Below, piece after piece: positions 18,181-26,154 of a stretch of DNA of 64,000 nucleotides. Under the pieces are notes generated by a model. It was given only the letters and a program-made list of their open reading frames with translations. It ran no database searches and had not been told where the DNA came from. The DNA is from Pseudomonadales bacterium (GTDB lineage Bacteria; Pseudomonadota; Gammaproteobacteria; Pseudomonadales; Halieaceae): NCBI GenBank assembly GCA_024234855.1, contig JACKNN010000006.1, positions 1-64,000 of the forward strand, in the 5' to 3' direction. How positions within the stretch are numbered: the first letter of the stretch is position 1; each line of letters opens with the position of its first letter. The translations under genes and the position numbers were made by a program.

Positions 18181-18287
18181 TCTTGCCGCGGCCAAACTTG
18201 AGGATGAAAGGGACGCGTGTTATTACACGAACGTGGCTGGTAAGGATGAGCCAGCTACGGCCATTCTCGATTCCAAATTGCAGGCTA

Positions 18288-18310
18288 TAAAAAGCCCACC
18301 GGAGTGGGCT
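18288..18310 (-). terminator. Intrinsic terminator after the PEP-CTERM gene
   Basis: Read on the minus strand, AGCCCAC pairs with GTGGGCT around a 4-base loop and is followed by TTTTAT. It lies 20 bases after the stop of the minus-strand PEP-CTERM gene. Confidence 0.75.
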
Positions 18311-18329
18311 GTTACATCAGGAGTGGCGA

Positions 18330-18959
18330 TTACGCGTTCTTGCGTCTTGACCAACCAAGGCCAGCGAGCCCAAGGCCGAACAGAGCGAGGGTAGCTGGGG
18401 CAGGTACGGATACGCTGCCGGGATGATCCGTATAGATTTCGTACCTCAGTACTTGAGGCGCGTTTGCCGTCGCCTTAAGCGCAACGAACTCCACCCGCAC
18501 AGAATGGTCTGTGAATGAGCTAATAGCGTCCTCAGAGTCTGATAGACCGGTTATCACACCGCTTGGCATATTCAACCAATATAGATCCCACAGCTCAATA
18601 CCCACTAGCGGTACGCTATGGACAGCGAAGTAGGGATTTACACTCCGCGATTGCGTAATTGTTATCGTGAAACTCGACGCGTCAACATCCACACTAAAGA
18701 AGTATGGGTACTCGTCATCAGGGAAATAATTCGCCATAACCCAACCCCCATCAAATTCTTCCGCACCACTATCGCTGACAGTTTGTGACGAAGTGGCAAA
18801 GGGCAGGAATACGTTGCCGGGTCCGTACCCGCTAGAAGCAGGGGTGATCAAATTGAACAGGGAACCTTTTATCTCAGCGCCGATCAGAGTCGCCTCAGCG
18901 GTTTCAGTCCAGCTCGCGAACGCCAGTACCGCGCTCAATCCAACTATTATCCTGTTCAT
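18330..18959 (-). CDS. PEP-CTERM sorted secreted protein
   Basis: A 209-residue protein with a signal peptide (about 1-23) and a C-terminal sorting signal: VPAPATLALFGLGLAGLGWS followed by RRKNA, that is a PEP-like proline motif, hydrophobic helix and basic tail. Such proteins are cut and anchored or released by an exosortase (EpsH-type). The middle part is rich in Ser, Thr and aromatic residues without a recognised domain. No exosortase is encoded in this window. A terminator follows the gene. Confidence 0.88.
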   Translation of the reverse strand: MNRIIVGLSAVLAFASWTETAEATLIGAEIKGSLFNLITPASSGYGPGNVFLPFATSSQTVSDSGAEEFDGGWVMANYFPDDEYPYFFSVDVDASSFTITITQSRSVNPYFAVHSVPLVGIELWDLYWLNMPSGVITGLSDSEDAISSFTDHSVRVEFVALKATANAPQVLRYEIYTDHPGSVSVPAPATLALFGLGLAGLGWSRRKNA

Positions 18960-19668
18960 GTGATGACCTCATCATTGACGATTCATTGCTAATTAGAACG
19001 GCTATAACTCGCGCCACGAGGCATGCGCTGCACAATACTACCTACGTCATAGTCGGATCCTCGATATTCGTGGTGTTAGGCACAGCACAACATCGAATGT
19101 GTTTCCGCGCTACGCGAGAAGCGGGTTATAGGTGATCCGTTGAGAGGTAGTGCTAGTAGCCGTGAACCGGCCCCGGGAGGATGGTGATGCCTTTCTTCGT
19201 TATAACGAGAGCAGCAATAACCAGGCCTAAGTCTAAAATCCCATATAAAACAATAGTGTTCCAAAATGATCCTGACTGATACATCCCAGGAGTGTAAAAA
19301 AACCGGACGGTCCGAGCTAATTTATACCGATGAGCCTAGCATCCGCACAAGGCCACTTTAGGAGTGCTTACCTCTCCATCCGAGGATCAGGTAAACGACG
19401 CATTTCGGACATCGCGTCGCTCGTGTTCATATGGTGCCCCTTCGTGACCCTCAGATCAAAAAGAAGCATTTTTGATTTCCGATAGCTAAAAGCAGTCTAA
19501 GCCAATCCATATCCGAGTTATTGTTCCGGGTCTATGCTCTGCACTGGCCACTAACAAAAGGTGGGCTAGAAAAAAACGTTGGTTCCAACTTTAGGAAGGA
19601 TTGCCATGATGAAAAAGATGTCATTTTTATGTCCAGGTATACGACGTTTTTTTGAAGGGGGAACGGCC
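18960..19668. other. Intergenic stretch without recognised gene
   Basis: AT-richer sequence between the PEP-CTERM gene and the truncated secreted protein. No RNA gene or protein family is recognised. A possible in-frame ATG at 19606 with GGAAGG before it would lengthen the next gene, but the signal-peptide start at 19669 is better. Confidence 0.4.
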
Positions 19669-19839
19669 ATGAGAAAACGAGATTTCCCAGTGGTTTTTCT
19701 TAACTTGGTCCTCGTAACGTGCCTTGGCTTGGCTGCAACTGGCCAGGCTCGTGCCGGCAATCCGTCTGTCGGTACTTGGGAGGATGCAAACACTTGCGAT
19801 GGCCTGAAGTGGTTCAATAGATGTGACCAACCCAGTTAA
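19669..19839 (+). pseudogene. Small secreted protein truncated by IS3 element
   Basis: Starting at ATG 19669, after GGGGGAAC, the frame gives a clear signal peptide (RKRDFPVVFLNLVLVTCLGL, cleavage near ATGQARA) and a short mature part (GNPSVGTWEDANTCDGLKWF). It runs into the left end of the IS3 element at 19822 and stops inside it at 19839. The family is unknown. The small gene after the element may be the other half, but it is not in frame after removing the element. Confidence 0.55.
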
Positions 19840-19868
19840 GGGATAATACCCCAAACTGGAGATTGGAA

Positions 19869-20162
19869 ATGAGTACGAGAAAGCAATATTCGAAGGAATT
19901 TAAACTGGATGCTATTAGCCTGGTAACTGATCAGGGCTACACAATTACGGAGGCAGCGAGAAGTCTGGAACTCAACCGTAGCGTGCTACAGCGCTGGATC
20001 AAAGAATCCGAATCCGATGAAGGCCAGGCGTTTCGCGGAAATGGAAAACTGACTCCGGATCAAGCCGAGATTCGACGCTTGAAGGAAGAGAATCGACGCC
20101 TGAAGATGGAGAAAGAGATCCTAAAAAAAGCGACGGTCTTCTTCGCCAAGGAAACGCGATGA
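19869..20162 (+). CDS. IS3 transposase OrfA (HTH part)
   Basis: A 97-residue protein with a helix-turn-helix (YSKEFKLDAISLVTDQGY, then TITEAARSLELNRSVLQRWI) and a leucine-zipper-like C-terminus (EIRRLKEENRRLKMEKEIL). Near its end, CTAAAAAAAGC offers a slippery site so ribosomes may shift by -1 into orfB. The stop overlaps the orfB ATG. OrfA binds the element ends. Confidence 0.93.
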   Translation: MSTRKQYSKEFKLDAISLVTDQGYTITEAARSLELNRSVLQRWIKESESDEGQAFRGNGKLTPDQAEIRRLKEENRRLKMEKEILKKATVFFAKETR

Positions 20163-21037
20163 AATACGCGTTCATCACCCGATACAAGAAGACCTGGCCT
20201 GTCGACCTGATGTGTCGATTACTGGGTGTCACCCGCAATGGCTATTACAGCTATTGCAAACGCAGGAATACGACGCAACCGGATCCTGAACACCAGGAAA
20301 TGCTGGAGGCTGTCAAGGAGATCGCGAAGGCCAGCGATAACAGCTACGGCACACGCCGCATGAAGCGTGCCCTGAATGCTTTGGGCTACCCGGTCAGCCG
20401 CCAGAAGGCCAGAAAGCTCATGCGGGAAGCTGGTATTACCGTTCGACACCGCAAGAAATACAAGGTGACCACGAACAGCAATCACCAGCAGCCGCTCTTT
20501 GAGAACGTACTGGACCGCCAGTTTTCGGTCTCTGGTCCCGATCAGGCCTATGTCTCGGATATCACCTATCTGTGGACCCAGGAGGGGTGGCTGTACCTGG
20601 CGGTGGTCATCGACCTTTTTTCCCGGCGGGTGGTGGGCTGGAGTATGAGTTCACGCATGAAGGCGAGCCTGGTGACTGACGCGCTCCGTATGGCGATTTG
20701 GCAGCGTCGGCCTAAGCCGGGGTTGATAGTGCATTCAGATCGCGGCTCACAGTACGCCAGCAAGGCTTACCGGCGATTACTGGCAAAGCATGGTTTTATC
20801 GGCAGCATGAGTCGCAAGGGAAATTGTTGGGACAATAGTGTGGCGGAAAGTTTCTTTGCCAGCTTGAAGAAGGAACGGGTCCACTGGCACAGCTATCAGA
20901 CACGCTATGAAGCTCAGCAGGACGTGCTGGACTACATGACGATGTTTTACAACAGCCGGAGACTGCATTCGTATCTGGGATATGTCAGCCCCAGTGAGTA
21001 CGAGTCAGCAATGGTTGAAATGAGGAAGGCCGCTTAA
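20159..21037 (+). CDS. IS3 transposase OrfB (DDE catalytic part)
   Basis: A 292-residue protein with an HTH_21-like start and an rve integrase core: first D in YVSDITYLW, second D in IVHSDRGSQYAS, and E in NSVAESFFASLKKE with the 35-residue spacing of the DDE triad. It appears intact and could be active together with OrfA as a frameshift fusion. Confidence 0.95.
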   Translation: MKYAFITRYKKTWPVDLMCRLLGVTRNGYYSYCKRRNTTQPDPEHQEMLEAVKEIAKASDNSYGTRRMKRALNALGYPVSRQKARKLMREAGITVRHRKKYKVTTNSNHQQPLFENVLDRQFSVSGPDQAYVSDITYLWTQEGWLYLAVVIDLFSRRVVGWSMSSRMKASLVTDALRMAIWQRRPKPGLIVHSDRGSQYASKAYRRLLAKHGFIGSMSRKGNCWDNSVAESFFASLKKERVHWHSYQTRYEAQQDVLDYMTMFYNSRRLHSYLGYVSPSEYESAMVEMRKAA

Positions 21038-21052
21038 CTGGGTTGTCACAAA

Positions 21053-21379
21053 ATGCTTGACCACTCCAGCCTTACTGAAGTGATAAATAACGTCACAACA
21101 ATTTTTAGTGATAAGACGGCGATATACACGTCCCCATCGGGTTATTCTGTGCACGGTGTTTGGGAAAAAGATGGTAAAAACCGGATCAGGGTAAAATTTC
21201 ATGGCTATAGTCATGAGCCTGATTTTCCAGTACCCACTTTTATTACCGTCACGTCCTTGACTACAACTCATAAAGGTGGCGCTACGTCTTCCGGCACTGT
21301 CCATGTTGAATTTACATACGAAGGGGCTCCACTCGTCGTACTCGATTGTGAAATCGAATCAACAAGAATGACACTGTAG
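21053..21379 (+). CDS. Hypothetical protein beside IS3 element
   Basis: A 108-residue product, beta-rich in prediction by eye (TAIYTSPSGYSVHGVWE, FITVTSLTTTHKGGATSSG), of no recognised family. Its ATG lies two bases after the element end, so the start may be an accident of the insertion and the gene could be the 3' remnant of a longer one. No ribosome site is seen. TAGCAGC/GCTGCTA arms at 21392-21415 may form a weak terminator. Confidence 0.4.
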   Translation: MLDHSSLTEVINNVTTIFSDKTAIYTSPSGYSVHGVWEKDGKNRIRVKFHGYSHEPDFPVPTFITVTSLTTTHKGGATSSGTVHVEFTYEGAPLVVLDCEIESTRMTL

Positions 21380-21606
21380 AAGTGTAAGAATTAGCAGCGC
21401 TTGTTTGTGCTGCTAGCTTCCGCGACCAAAGCAGAATTCCGGAAATGGATATTACCGAAATCGTTGGTAGCTCGACAAATCTGTCTGTCAGTTGATGTAA
21501 TCGAACTATTGAACTCCTGTCGATTCGCGTCCGAAGATATCCAATAAAGCCCTTTTCCGGGGCAGAGTTCTGTATCTGGACGGCCATCACTCCTGCGCAT
21601 GCAAGA

Positions 21607-22017
21607 CTATATTCTGGCGACTATGCGATCTGGCAGCCATTTTATGAACTGGGCCAGCACGGTCCAGGGCCAGAGCGGCACGTAGCAAAAAACGTACCCG
21701 TCGCTCGATCATGTCCGCCATGATCCGGGTGCCTTGCTGGTGTCTGTCACGAAAAAGCGGTTGGGCACCGAGCGGCTCATATCCGAGTCGATAAAGCCGG
21801 GTGCCAGGTCGGTGACGGCAATGCCGTCGCTTCGAGTATCGCGGCGCAGGGATTCCAGGTAGCGGCCGAAACCCGCCGCTGTAGGTACTTTGCTGCGCCA
21901 GGCGGCGCACCAAAGTTGTCGGTGCCTTTCCCGATGGCAATTCCGCACTAATGCTGGTGGCAGCCAGACTACGACATGTTTCCAGCACCACGTGGGGAAC
22001 CCGCAAGTACATGAACA
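21607..22017 (-). pseudogene. Decayed short-chain dehydrogenase
   Basis: Homology jumps between three frames on the minus strand: SLAATSISAELPSGK, then GFGRYLESLRRDTRSDGIAV and TDLAPGFIDSDMSR, then RIMADMIERRVRF, and finally YVPLWPWTVLAQFIKWLPDR ending at the stop at 21607-21609. This is the C-terminal half of an SDR, with at least two frameshifts and no N-terminal cofactor domain. It is not functional. Confidence 0.7.
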
Positions 22018-22051
22018 TGAAGCTTCTCAACGAGATGGATCAGGAGGCCAT

Positions 22052-22393
22052 CTACTCGGTAGCATGACCAGGGACCGGGAAGCCCCCGTGAAAAAAGTGC
22101 GAAAGAATATTTACACTACCGTCGTCGTCACTGAAGCAGCAGATAAACGGCTTGTGCCAGCTGTCGTATACCGACCAGGAGCGCCGATTGGCGTTCGCCA
22201 CCGGCTCGATCATGTGCCGGTACAGGTAGGACCAGGTGGGCTCGCCGTGCAGCATCAGCACCGGGGGCGCGTCGCGCCGGCCCTCGTCGACAAAGCGCAG
22301 CCGCAGCTGGGGGGTGAGCTGGTGGTCGTGTGGCGCAATCGGATAATCGGGCAGGTTCGCAAAGCGGGCGTCCGGGGTGCGCAGTACTTTCAT
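22052..22393 (-). pseudogene. Truncated haloalkane dehalogenase
   Basis: The first ~72 residues match the start of haloalkane dehalogenases (FANLPDYPIAPH, LRLRFVDEG, then LMLHGEPTWSYLYRHMIEP), with the oxyanion HGEPTWSYLYR box. After NANRR the sequence becomes unrelated and stops. A working enzyme needs about 300 residues with the DWGG nucleophile, which is missing. It sits next to the decayed SDR, so a catabolic segment has been eroded here. Confidence 0.75.
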
Positions 22394-22433
22394 AACAATC
22401 GCTTCGGGACAATCCGTGGGAACCGCCCCCGGG

Positions 22434-23093
22434 CTATTTCCACCCCGTTGCCGCCCGCCACCAACCAGTGGCCATGAACAAGAAAAGCAGCGCGCCGCCC
22501 ACCAGCCAGCGCAGCTCGGGTATCACCAGGTCGGCGTGATTGGGCAGTAGCAGTAACTGCATCGCCATCATCTTGAAGGGTTCAATCGGCGCGTAATCCG
22601 GATCGGCAAACAGTTCCAGCGCCGCCCGCCGGCTGGGGTAGCGCATCAGGATCACCCGGCTCCAGTGGTCCAGCCCGGGGGCGTGTTCGACCAGGTTCTG
22701 GCCGTGGGTCATACCGGCATACACGGGGTAGGCGCCGCGGCTCAGCGCCAGCGGGGCAACCGCAGTCTCATAGTACTCATTGGACTCAAGGGGAGTGCCG
22801 CTAAACGCCGGCGCGCCGTCGAATCGTCGCAGTTGCGGGTAGTAACGCATCAGGTTCAGCATGAAGAAAGGCCGGCCGTCGTCCGCCAGGGCCCAGGCAC
22901 GCAGCTTTGCCAGCAACTCGTTTTTTTCAGGCGCGGGCATGACCAGGTTCTGCTCCAGCATCCCGATATGGTAATCCACCTCCTGTGGAGTGAGGCTCCC
23001 GCGCAACCAGCCCGGCGTCTGCCAGGTCCAGAACGCGCCAAACACCAGCAACAGCACAAAAGCGAACATGGGCATAACAGCAGTTTTTTTCAT
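22434..23093 (-). CDS. Membrane-anchored protein of unknown function, paralogue A
   Basis: A 219-residue protein with an N-terminal membrane helix (VMPMFAFVLLLVFGAFW), a soluble middle and a C-terminal helix (LVGGALLFLFMATGWW). The middle carries FFMLNLMRYYPQ and ADPDYAPIEPFKMMAM, reminiscent of the dimeric alpha-beta barrel DUF1330-type fold, but the match is weak. It is clearly related to the next gene upstream, with the same layout, and probably shares an operon with the hydrolase. Confidence 0.75.
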   Translation of the reverse strand: MKKTAVMPMFAFVLLLVFGAFWTWQTPGWLRGSLTPQEVDYHIGMLEQNLVMPAPEKNELLAKLRAWALADDGRPFFMLNLMRYYPQLRRFDGAPAFSGTPLESNEYYETAVAPLALSRGAYPVYAGMTHGQNLVEHAPGLDHWSRVILMRYPSRRAALELFADPDYAPIEPFKMMAMQLLLLPNHADLVIPELRWLVGGALLFLFMATGWWRAATGWK

Positions 23094-23154
23094 TTTCTCT
23101 CCTCGGATGACTGGTTGGTGACCAGGTCGGCAACCGCACCGGATGTGTCACGGT

Positions 23155-23832
23155 TCAGGCTCGCCGCCGCGCCGACCGCACCCAGCCGATCAGCAGGAAC
23201 GACGACAGCAATACGCTGCCCAGTGCAAAGCGCAGTTCCGGTACCACAACGGTGCCATCGGTGGGAACCAGGGTAGTGTTCATCGAGGCGAATTTGTACG
23301 GCATTACTTCGAGGTAGTCGGGATCGGAAAACAGTTCGAAAAAGGCGCGACGATTGGGGTAGCGCACCACCAGGATACGCTGCAGGTTATCGTTGCCGGC
23401 CTCTCCCAGCAGTTCCACGCTGCCGGGCGATTGCACGCCGCTGGCCTCGCCCGCCACCATGGGATACGCGCCGAGTGCCAGTAGCCGGGGTATCGCGCCG
23501 TCCTCGTAAATGTCGTTGACCTGTGCAGTCGTGCCTGTTATCGGCGGCACGCCGGGTATTTGCTGAACCTGGTCGTAATAGCCCATCAGGTTGATCATGT
23601 AGACGGGCTTGCCGTCGTCCGATTCGCCCCAGGCCCGCATGTTGGCCACGAACTGCACCTTTTCGTCCGCCGGCATTTTCCAGTTCGCGTCAAACCCGGC
23701 GATATACTGATCCACCTCGGATTGCGTCAGGGCGCTGCCGGGCTTCAGCCACAGACAGAAGCCTGCAAAGAGGGCCGCGAAGACCAGGGCCAGAATAAGT
23801 TCGAAACGGTGTTTCACGGGGTCTGCCTCCAC
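23155..23832 (-). CDS. Membrane-anchored protein of unknown function, paralogue B
   Basis: A 225-residue paralogue of the neighbouring protein: N-terminal helix (LILALVFAALFAGFCLWL), central VYMINLMGYYDQVQ and FSDPDYLEVMPYKFASM, and C-terminal helix (LGSVLLSSFLLIGWV). The two genes come from a tandem duplication. It starts 6 bases after the stop of the alpha/beta hydrolase gene, so they are likely co-transcribed. Function is unknown. Confidence 0.75.
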   Translation of the reverse strand: MEADPVKHRFELILALVFAALFAGFCLWLKPGSALTQSEVDQYIAGFDANWKMPADEKVQFVANMRAWGESDDGKPVYMINLMGYYDQVQQIPGVPPITGTTAQVNDIYEDGAIPRLLALGAYPMVAGEASGVQSPGSVELLGEAGNDNLQRILVVRYPNRRAFFELFSDPDYLEVMPYKFASMNTTLVPTDGTVVVPELRFALGSVLLSSFLLIGWVRSARRRA

Positions 23833-23838
23833 GGTGGG

Positions 23839-24663
23839 TTATTGCAGAAAATCCAGCAACAGGGGGTTCAGCTTGTCCGGCACGTCGAGCTGCATCCAGT
23901 GATTCCCACCCTCGATTCGGGTATAGCGCCAGGGTCCGTTCACGTGCTTTTGTGAATCGCGCATTTGATTTTCGGTAAGGAATCCATCGCCGCTGCTCCA
24001 GATGCCAAATACCGGTACCTGCGCCGCCGGCAAGTCCCTGGTAAACATCATCCCGGGATTGGCGCGGTAGTAATTCATACCGGCCCTCAGGCGCCCGGGC
24101 CTCGACAGACTGGCTTTCCAGTGGGGAAACTCCTCGGGGTAGCGCGTCATGGTCCTAAACCCGAGCCAGTTAAAGCGGGTCACCAGAAATTCAATAATCC
24201 CGCGCAACTGCAGTAACACAATGTAATAGCCACGCAGCTTCTGGGTGATCCCACCCTGGCCGTAGGCATTGGGATGCCCCACCGACAGCGCGACGTAGCG
24301 CTCGATACGCTCCGGGTGGGCGAGCACGAAGCGCCAGCCGATGACGGCGCCCCAGTCGTGCGCGACCAGGCGAACGCGGCCGATATTGAGCGCGTCGAGT
24401 AGCGCCACCAGGTCGGCGACCAGCTTGTCGACGCGATAATCACTCACCCGCGGCGGCATTTCGCTGTCGCCGCAGCCGCGCGTGTCCGGGGCAATGACGC
24501 GATAGCCAGCCGCTACCAGCGGGGCAATCTGGTTGCGCCAGACCGTGTGGTCGTCGGGAAAGCCGTGCACCAGCAACACCGTCGGGCCGCTGTTGCGTTC
24601 ACCGGCAAACAGCACGTTCAGTTCAATGCCGTTGACCTGCATCCGTTTCAGCGTCGTATCCAT
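23839..24663 (-). CDS. Alpha/beta hydrolase, epoxide-hydrolase-like
   Basis: A 274-residue enzyme: oxyanion HGFPD (33-37), nucleophile D103 in VAHDWGAVIGW, and catalytic H255 in EGGNHWMQLD. The aspartate nucleophile and HGFPD box fit soluble epoxide hydrolases or related dehalogenases. ATG 24663 is chosen since upstream in-frame codons run into the divergent regulatory region. It heads a set with the two membrane-anchored paralogues and diverges from an AraC-type regulator. Confidence 0.88.
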   Translation of the reverse strand: MDTTLKRMQVNGIELNVLFAGERNSGPTVLLVHGFPDDHTVWRNQIAPLVAAGYRVIAPDTRGCGDSEMPPRVSDYRVDKLVADLVALLDALNIGRVRLVAHDWGAVIGWRFVLAHPERIERYVALSVGHPNAYGQGGITQKLRGYYIVLLQLRGIIEFLVTRFNWLGFRTMTRYPEEFPHWKASLSRPGRLRAGMNYYRANPGMMFTRDLPAAQVPVFGIWSSGDGFLTENQMRDSQKHVNGPWRYTRIEGGNHWMQLDVPDKLNPLLLDFLQ

Positions 24664-24827
24664 GGCTTTCACCTGCTGTTCAATCGCGATGGTCTGGCCC
24701 CGGATCGGCGAGCGTGGCGCGCCGTCGGCGGCGTGATGTCGGGGCATGCCATGCTGTTGTCCTCGAGGCAGAATGTGCAGTAAGGAATGTAGTGAGAAAG
24801 ATAGTACGGAAAGCTGCGCGCGATGTA

Positions 24828-24884
24828 TTTTCATTTGACGCCCGGGCGTTTACTTCCGGCGACTGGACGTTTACATTTGACGAC
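24828..24884 (+). promoter_or_regulatory. Operator array (3 x 15 bp at 21-bp spacing) before araC-type gene
   Basis: Three units, TTTTCATTTGACGCC (24828-24842), TTTACTTCCGGCGAC (24849-24863) and TTTACATTTGACGAC (24870-24884), repeat every 21 bases, two turns of the helix, and end right at the regulator ATG. The same three units appear inverted at 26008-26064. Likely the binding site of the AraC-type regulator. Confidence 0.7.
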
Positions 24885-25922
24885 ATGACCGAATTCCCTG
24901 CGCAATCCATACGCGCCCGGGGCCTGTATGGCTTCGGACCCCTGGTGACTTCGCTGGGTGGCCAGCCCGAGGCGCTGCTGGCGGCGTGCGGCATCTCCAT
25001 GAACGTACTTTCCGACCCCGAGTCCACGCTGCCGATTTCCGCCATGGCAGACCTGCTCGAACTTGCGGCGAACCGCCTGGAGCGCCCGGACTTCAGCCTG
25101 CTACTGGGCCGGGAGCAGGGCATCGCGGTACTGGGCCTGGTGGCCATGATCGCGCTCAACTCGGCCACGGTCGGCGAGGCCCTGGAGGGCATTGCCCGCC
25201 ACCTGCCGTACCACTCGTCGGGCGCCAAGCTGAGCCTGGTCGAGCATCCGGACGACGGCTTGAGCGGCATCCGCTATAGCCTGAACCTCGACCCCGGAAC
25301 CCCGCGCCGCCAGCTCATGGAACTGACTTACATGGTGGCCTACCGCTTCCTCTGCATGGTCATCCCGGGCGCGCGAGAAAACTGGCGCGTGCACTTTCGC
25401 CACGAGCGCGGCCTGACGGTCGACGGGTATGCGCGCTACTTTGATTGCCTGGTGCGCATGGCCCAGGCACACGATGAACTGCTGTTCCCCACGCGTTTGC
25501 TCGCCCAGCGCATTGACAGCAATGATGCCGGCCTGCGACAGATGGCGGAGCGCTTTGTCGGCAATGAAATGCGCCGTTTTCCGCTCGATATCGGCCGTCA
25601 GGTCGAGGTACTGGTCGACCGTCAACTCGCTGCAGGAGGTGCCTCGATCAAGCTCATCGCCGCGCAGATGGGCCAGCATCCGCGCACGCTGGAGCGTCGC
25701 CTGCAGGCACAGGACCTGGTGTTCAGGGACATCGTCGACCGGGTGCGGCGCACTCGCGCCAGCCAATACCTCTCCCAATCCGTGATCCCGCTCAGCCAGG
25801 TTGCCGCCTCGCTTGGCTACAGCAGCCAGACCTCGCTCAACCGCGCCTGCCTGCGCTGGTTTGGGCAGACGCCGAATGCCCTGCGCCGGCAGGGTACCGG
25901 GGGAACTGCGGCGCCGGTTTAA
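24885..25922 (+). CDS. AraC-family regulator with Arabinose_bd-type N-domain
   Basis: A 345-residue regulator. The N-terminal half (about 10-200, LVTSLGGQPEALLAACGI) is the ligand-sensing Arabinose_bd type found in OruR/ArgR-like regulators. The C-terminal part holds two HTHs (IKLIAAQMGQHPRTLERRLQ; PLSQVAASLGYSSQTSLNRA). ATG 24885 touches the operator and lacks a clear ribosome site; GTG 24792 with AGGA before it is an alternative that would put the repeats inside the gene. It probably controls itself, the hydrolase operon and the DUF3604 gene. Confidence 0.9.
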   Translation: MTEFPAQSIRARGLYGFGPLVTSLGGQPEALLAACGISMNVLSDPESTLPISAMADLLELAANRLERPDFSLLLGREQGIAVLGLVAMIALNSATVGEALEGIARHLPYHSSGAKLSLVEHPDDGLSGIRYSLNLDPGTPRRQLMELTYMVAYRFLCMVIPGARENWRVHFRHERGLTVDGYARYFDCLVRMAQAHDELLFPTRLLAQRIDSNDAGLRQMAERFVGNEMRRFPLDIGRQVEVLVDRQLAAGGASIKLIAAQMGQHPRTLERRLQAQDLVFRDIVDRVRRTRASQYLSQSVIPLSQVAASLGYSSQTSLNRACLRWFGQTPNALRRQGTGGTAAPV

Positions 25923-26007
25923 GCCGGGATATTCGCGCCGGCTGGCCCGCCCGTGCCGTCCTTGCGGGTAGGGCGCGCGGATGCGGGTTTACGTGCAGAT
26001 CGATCGT

Positions 26008-26064
26008 GTCGGCGAATGTAAATATAATGTCGCCAAAAGTAAATATAAAGTCGTCAAATGAAAA
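26008..26064 (-). promoter_or_regulatory. Inverted copy of the 3-unit operator before the DUF3604 gene
   Basis: On the minus strand, TTTTCATTTGACGAC (26064-26050), TTTACTTTTGGCGAC (26043-26029) and TTTACATTCGCCGAC (26022-26008) match the array before the regulator gene unit by unit. The spacers here are AT-rich (TATAAA, TATAAT on plus), so they may serve as promoter boxes for the gene at 26155. Confidence 0.7.
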
Positions 26065-26154
26065 TATTTATCACCTCGCGCTGCGCAAGATACCCTCGAC
26101 AAAAGGCGGCATGAAAACTACTTTTGTTAAAAAAAACAACACGGAGTATTGAAA

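Larger units (their letters stand above)
19822..21050 (+). mobile_element. IS3-family insertion sequence, complete
   Basis: The element is bounded by TGTGACCAACCCAGTTAAG at 19822-19840 and, at 21033-21050, by the inverted copy of TGTGACAACCCAGTTAAG (one base shorter). Inside are orfA and orfB overlapping in ATGA, with an A7G slippery run (20123-20130) for the -1 frameshift that makes the OrfAB transposase. No clear target duplication is visible. Confidence 0.92.

Noticed and set aside
19817..21055. Target-site duplication of the IS3 element
   Set aside because: The 3-5 bases on the two sides (ending AGA on the left, starting AAA on the right) do not match.
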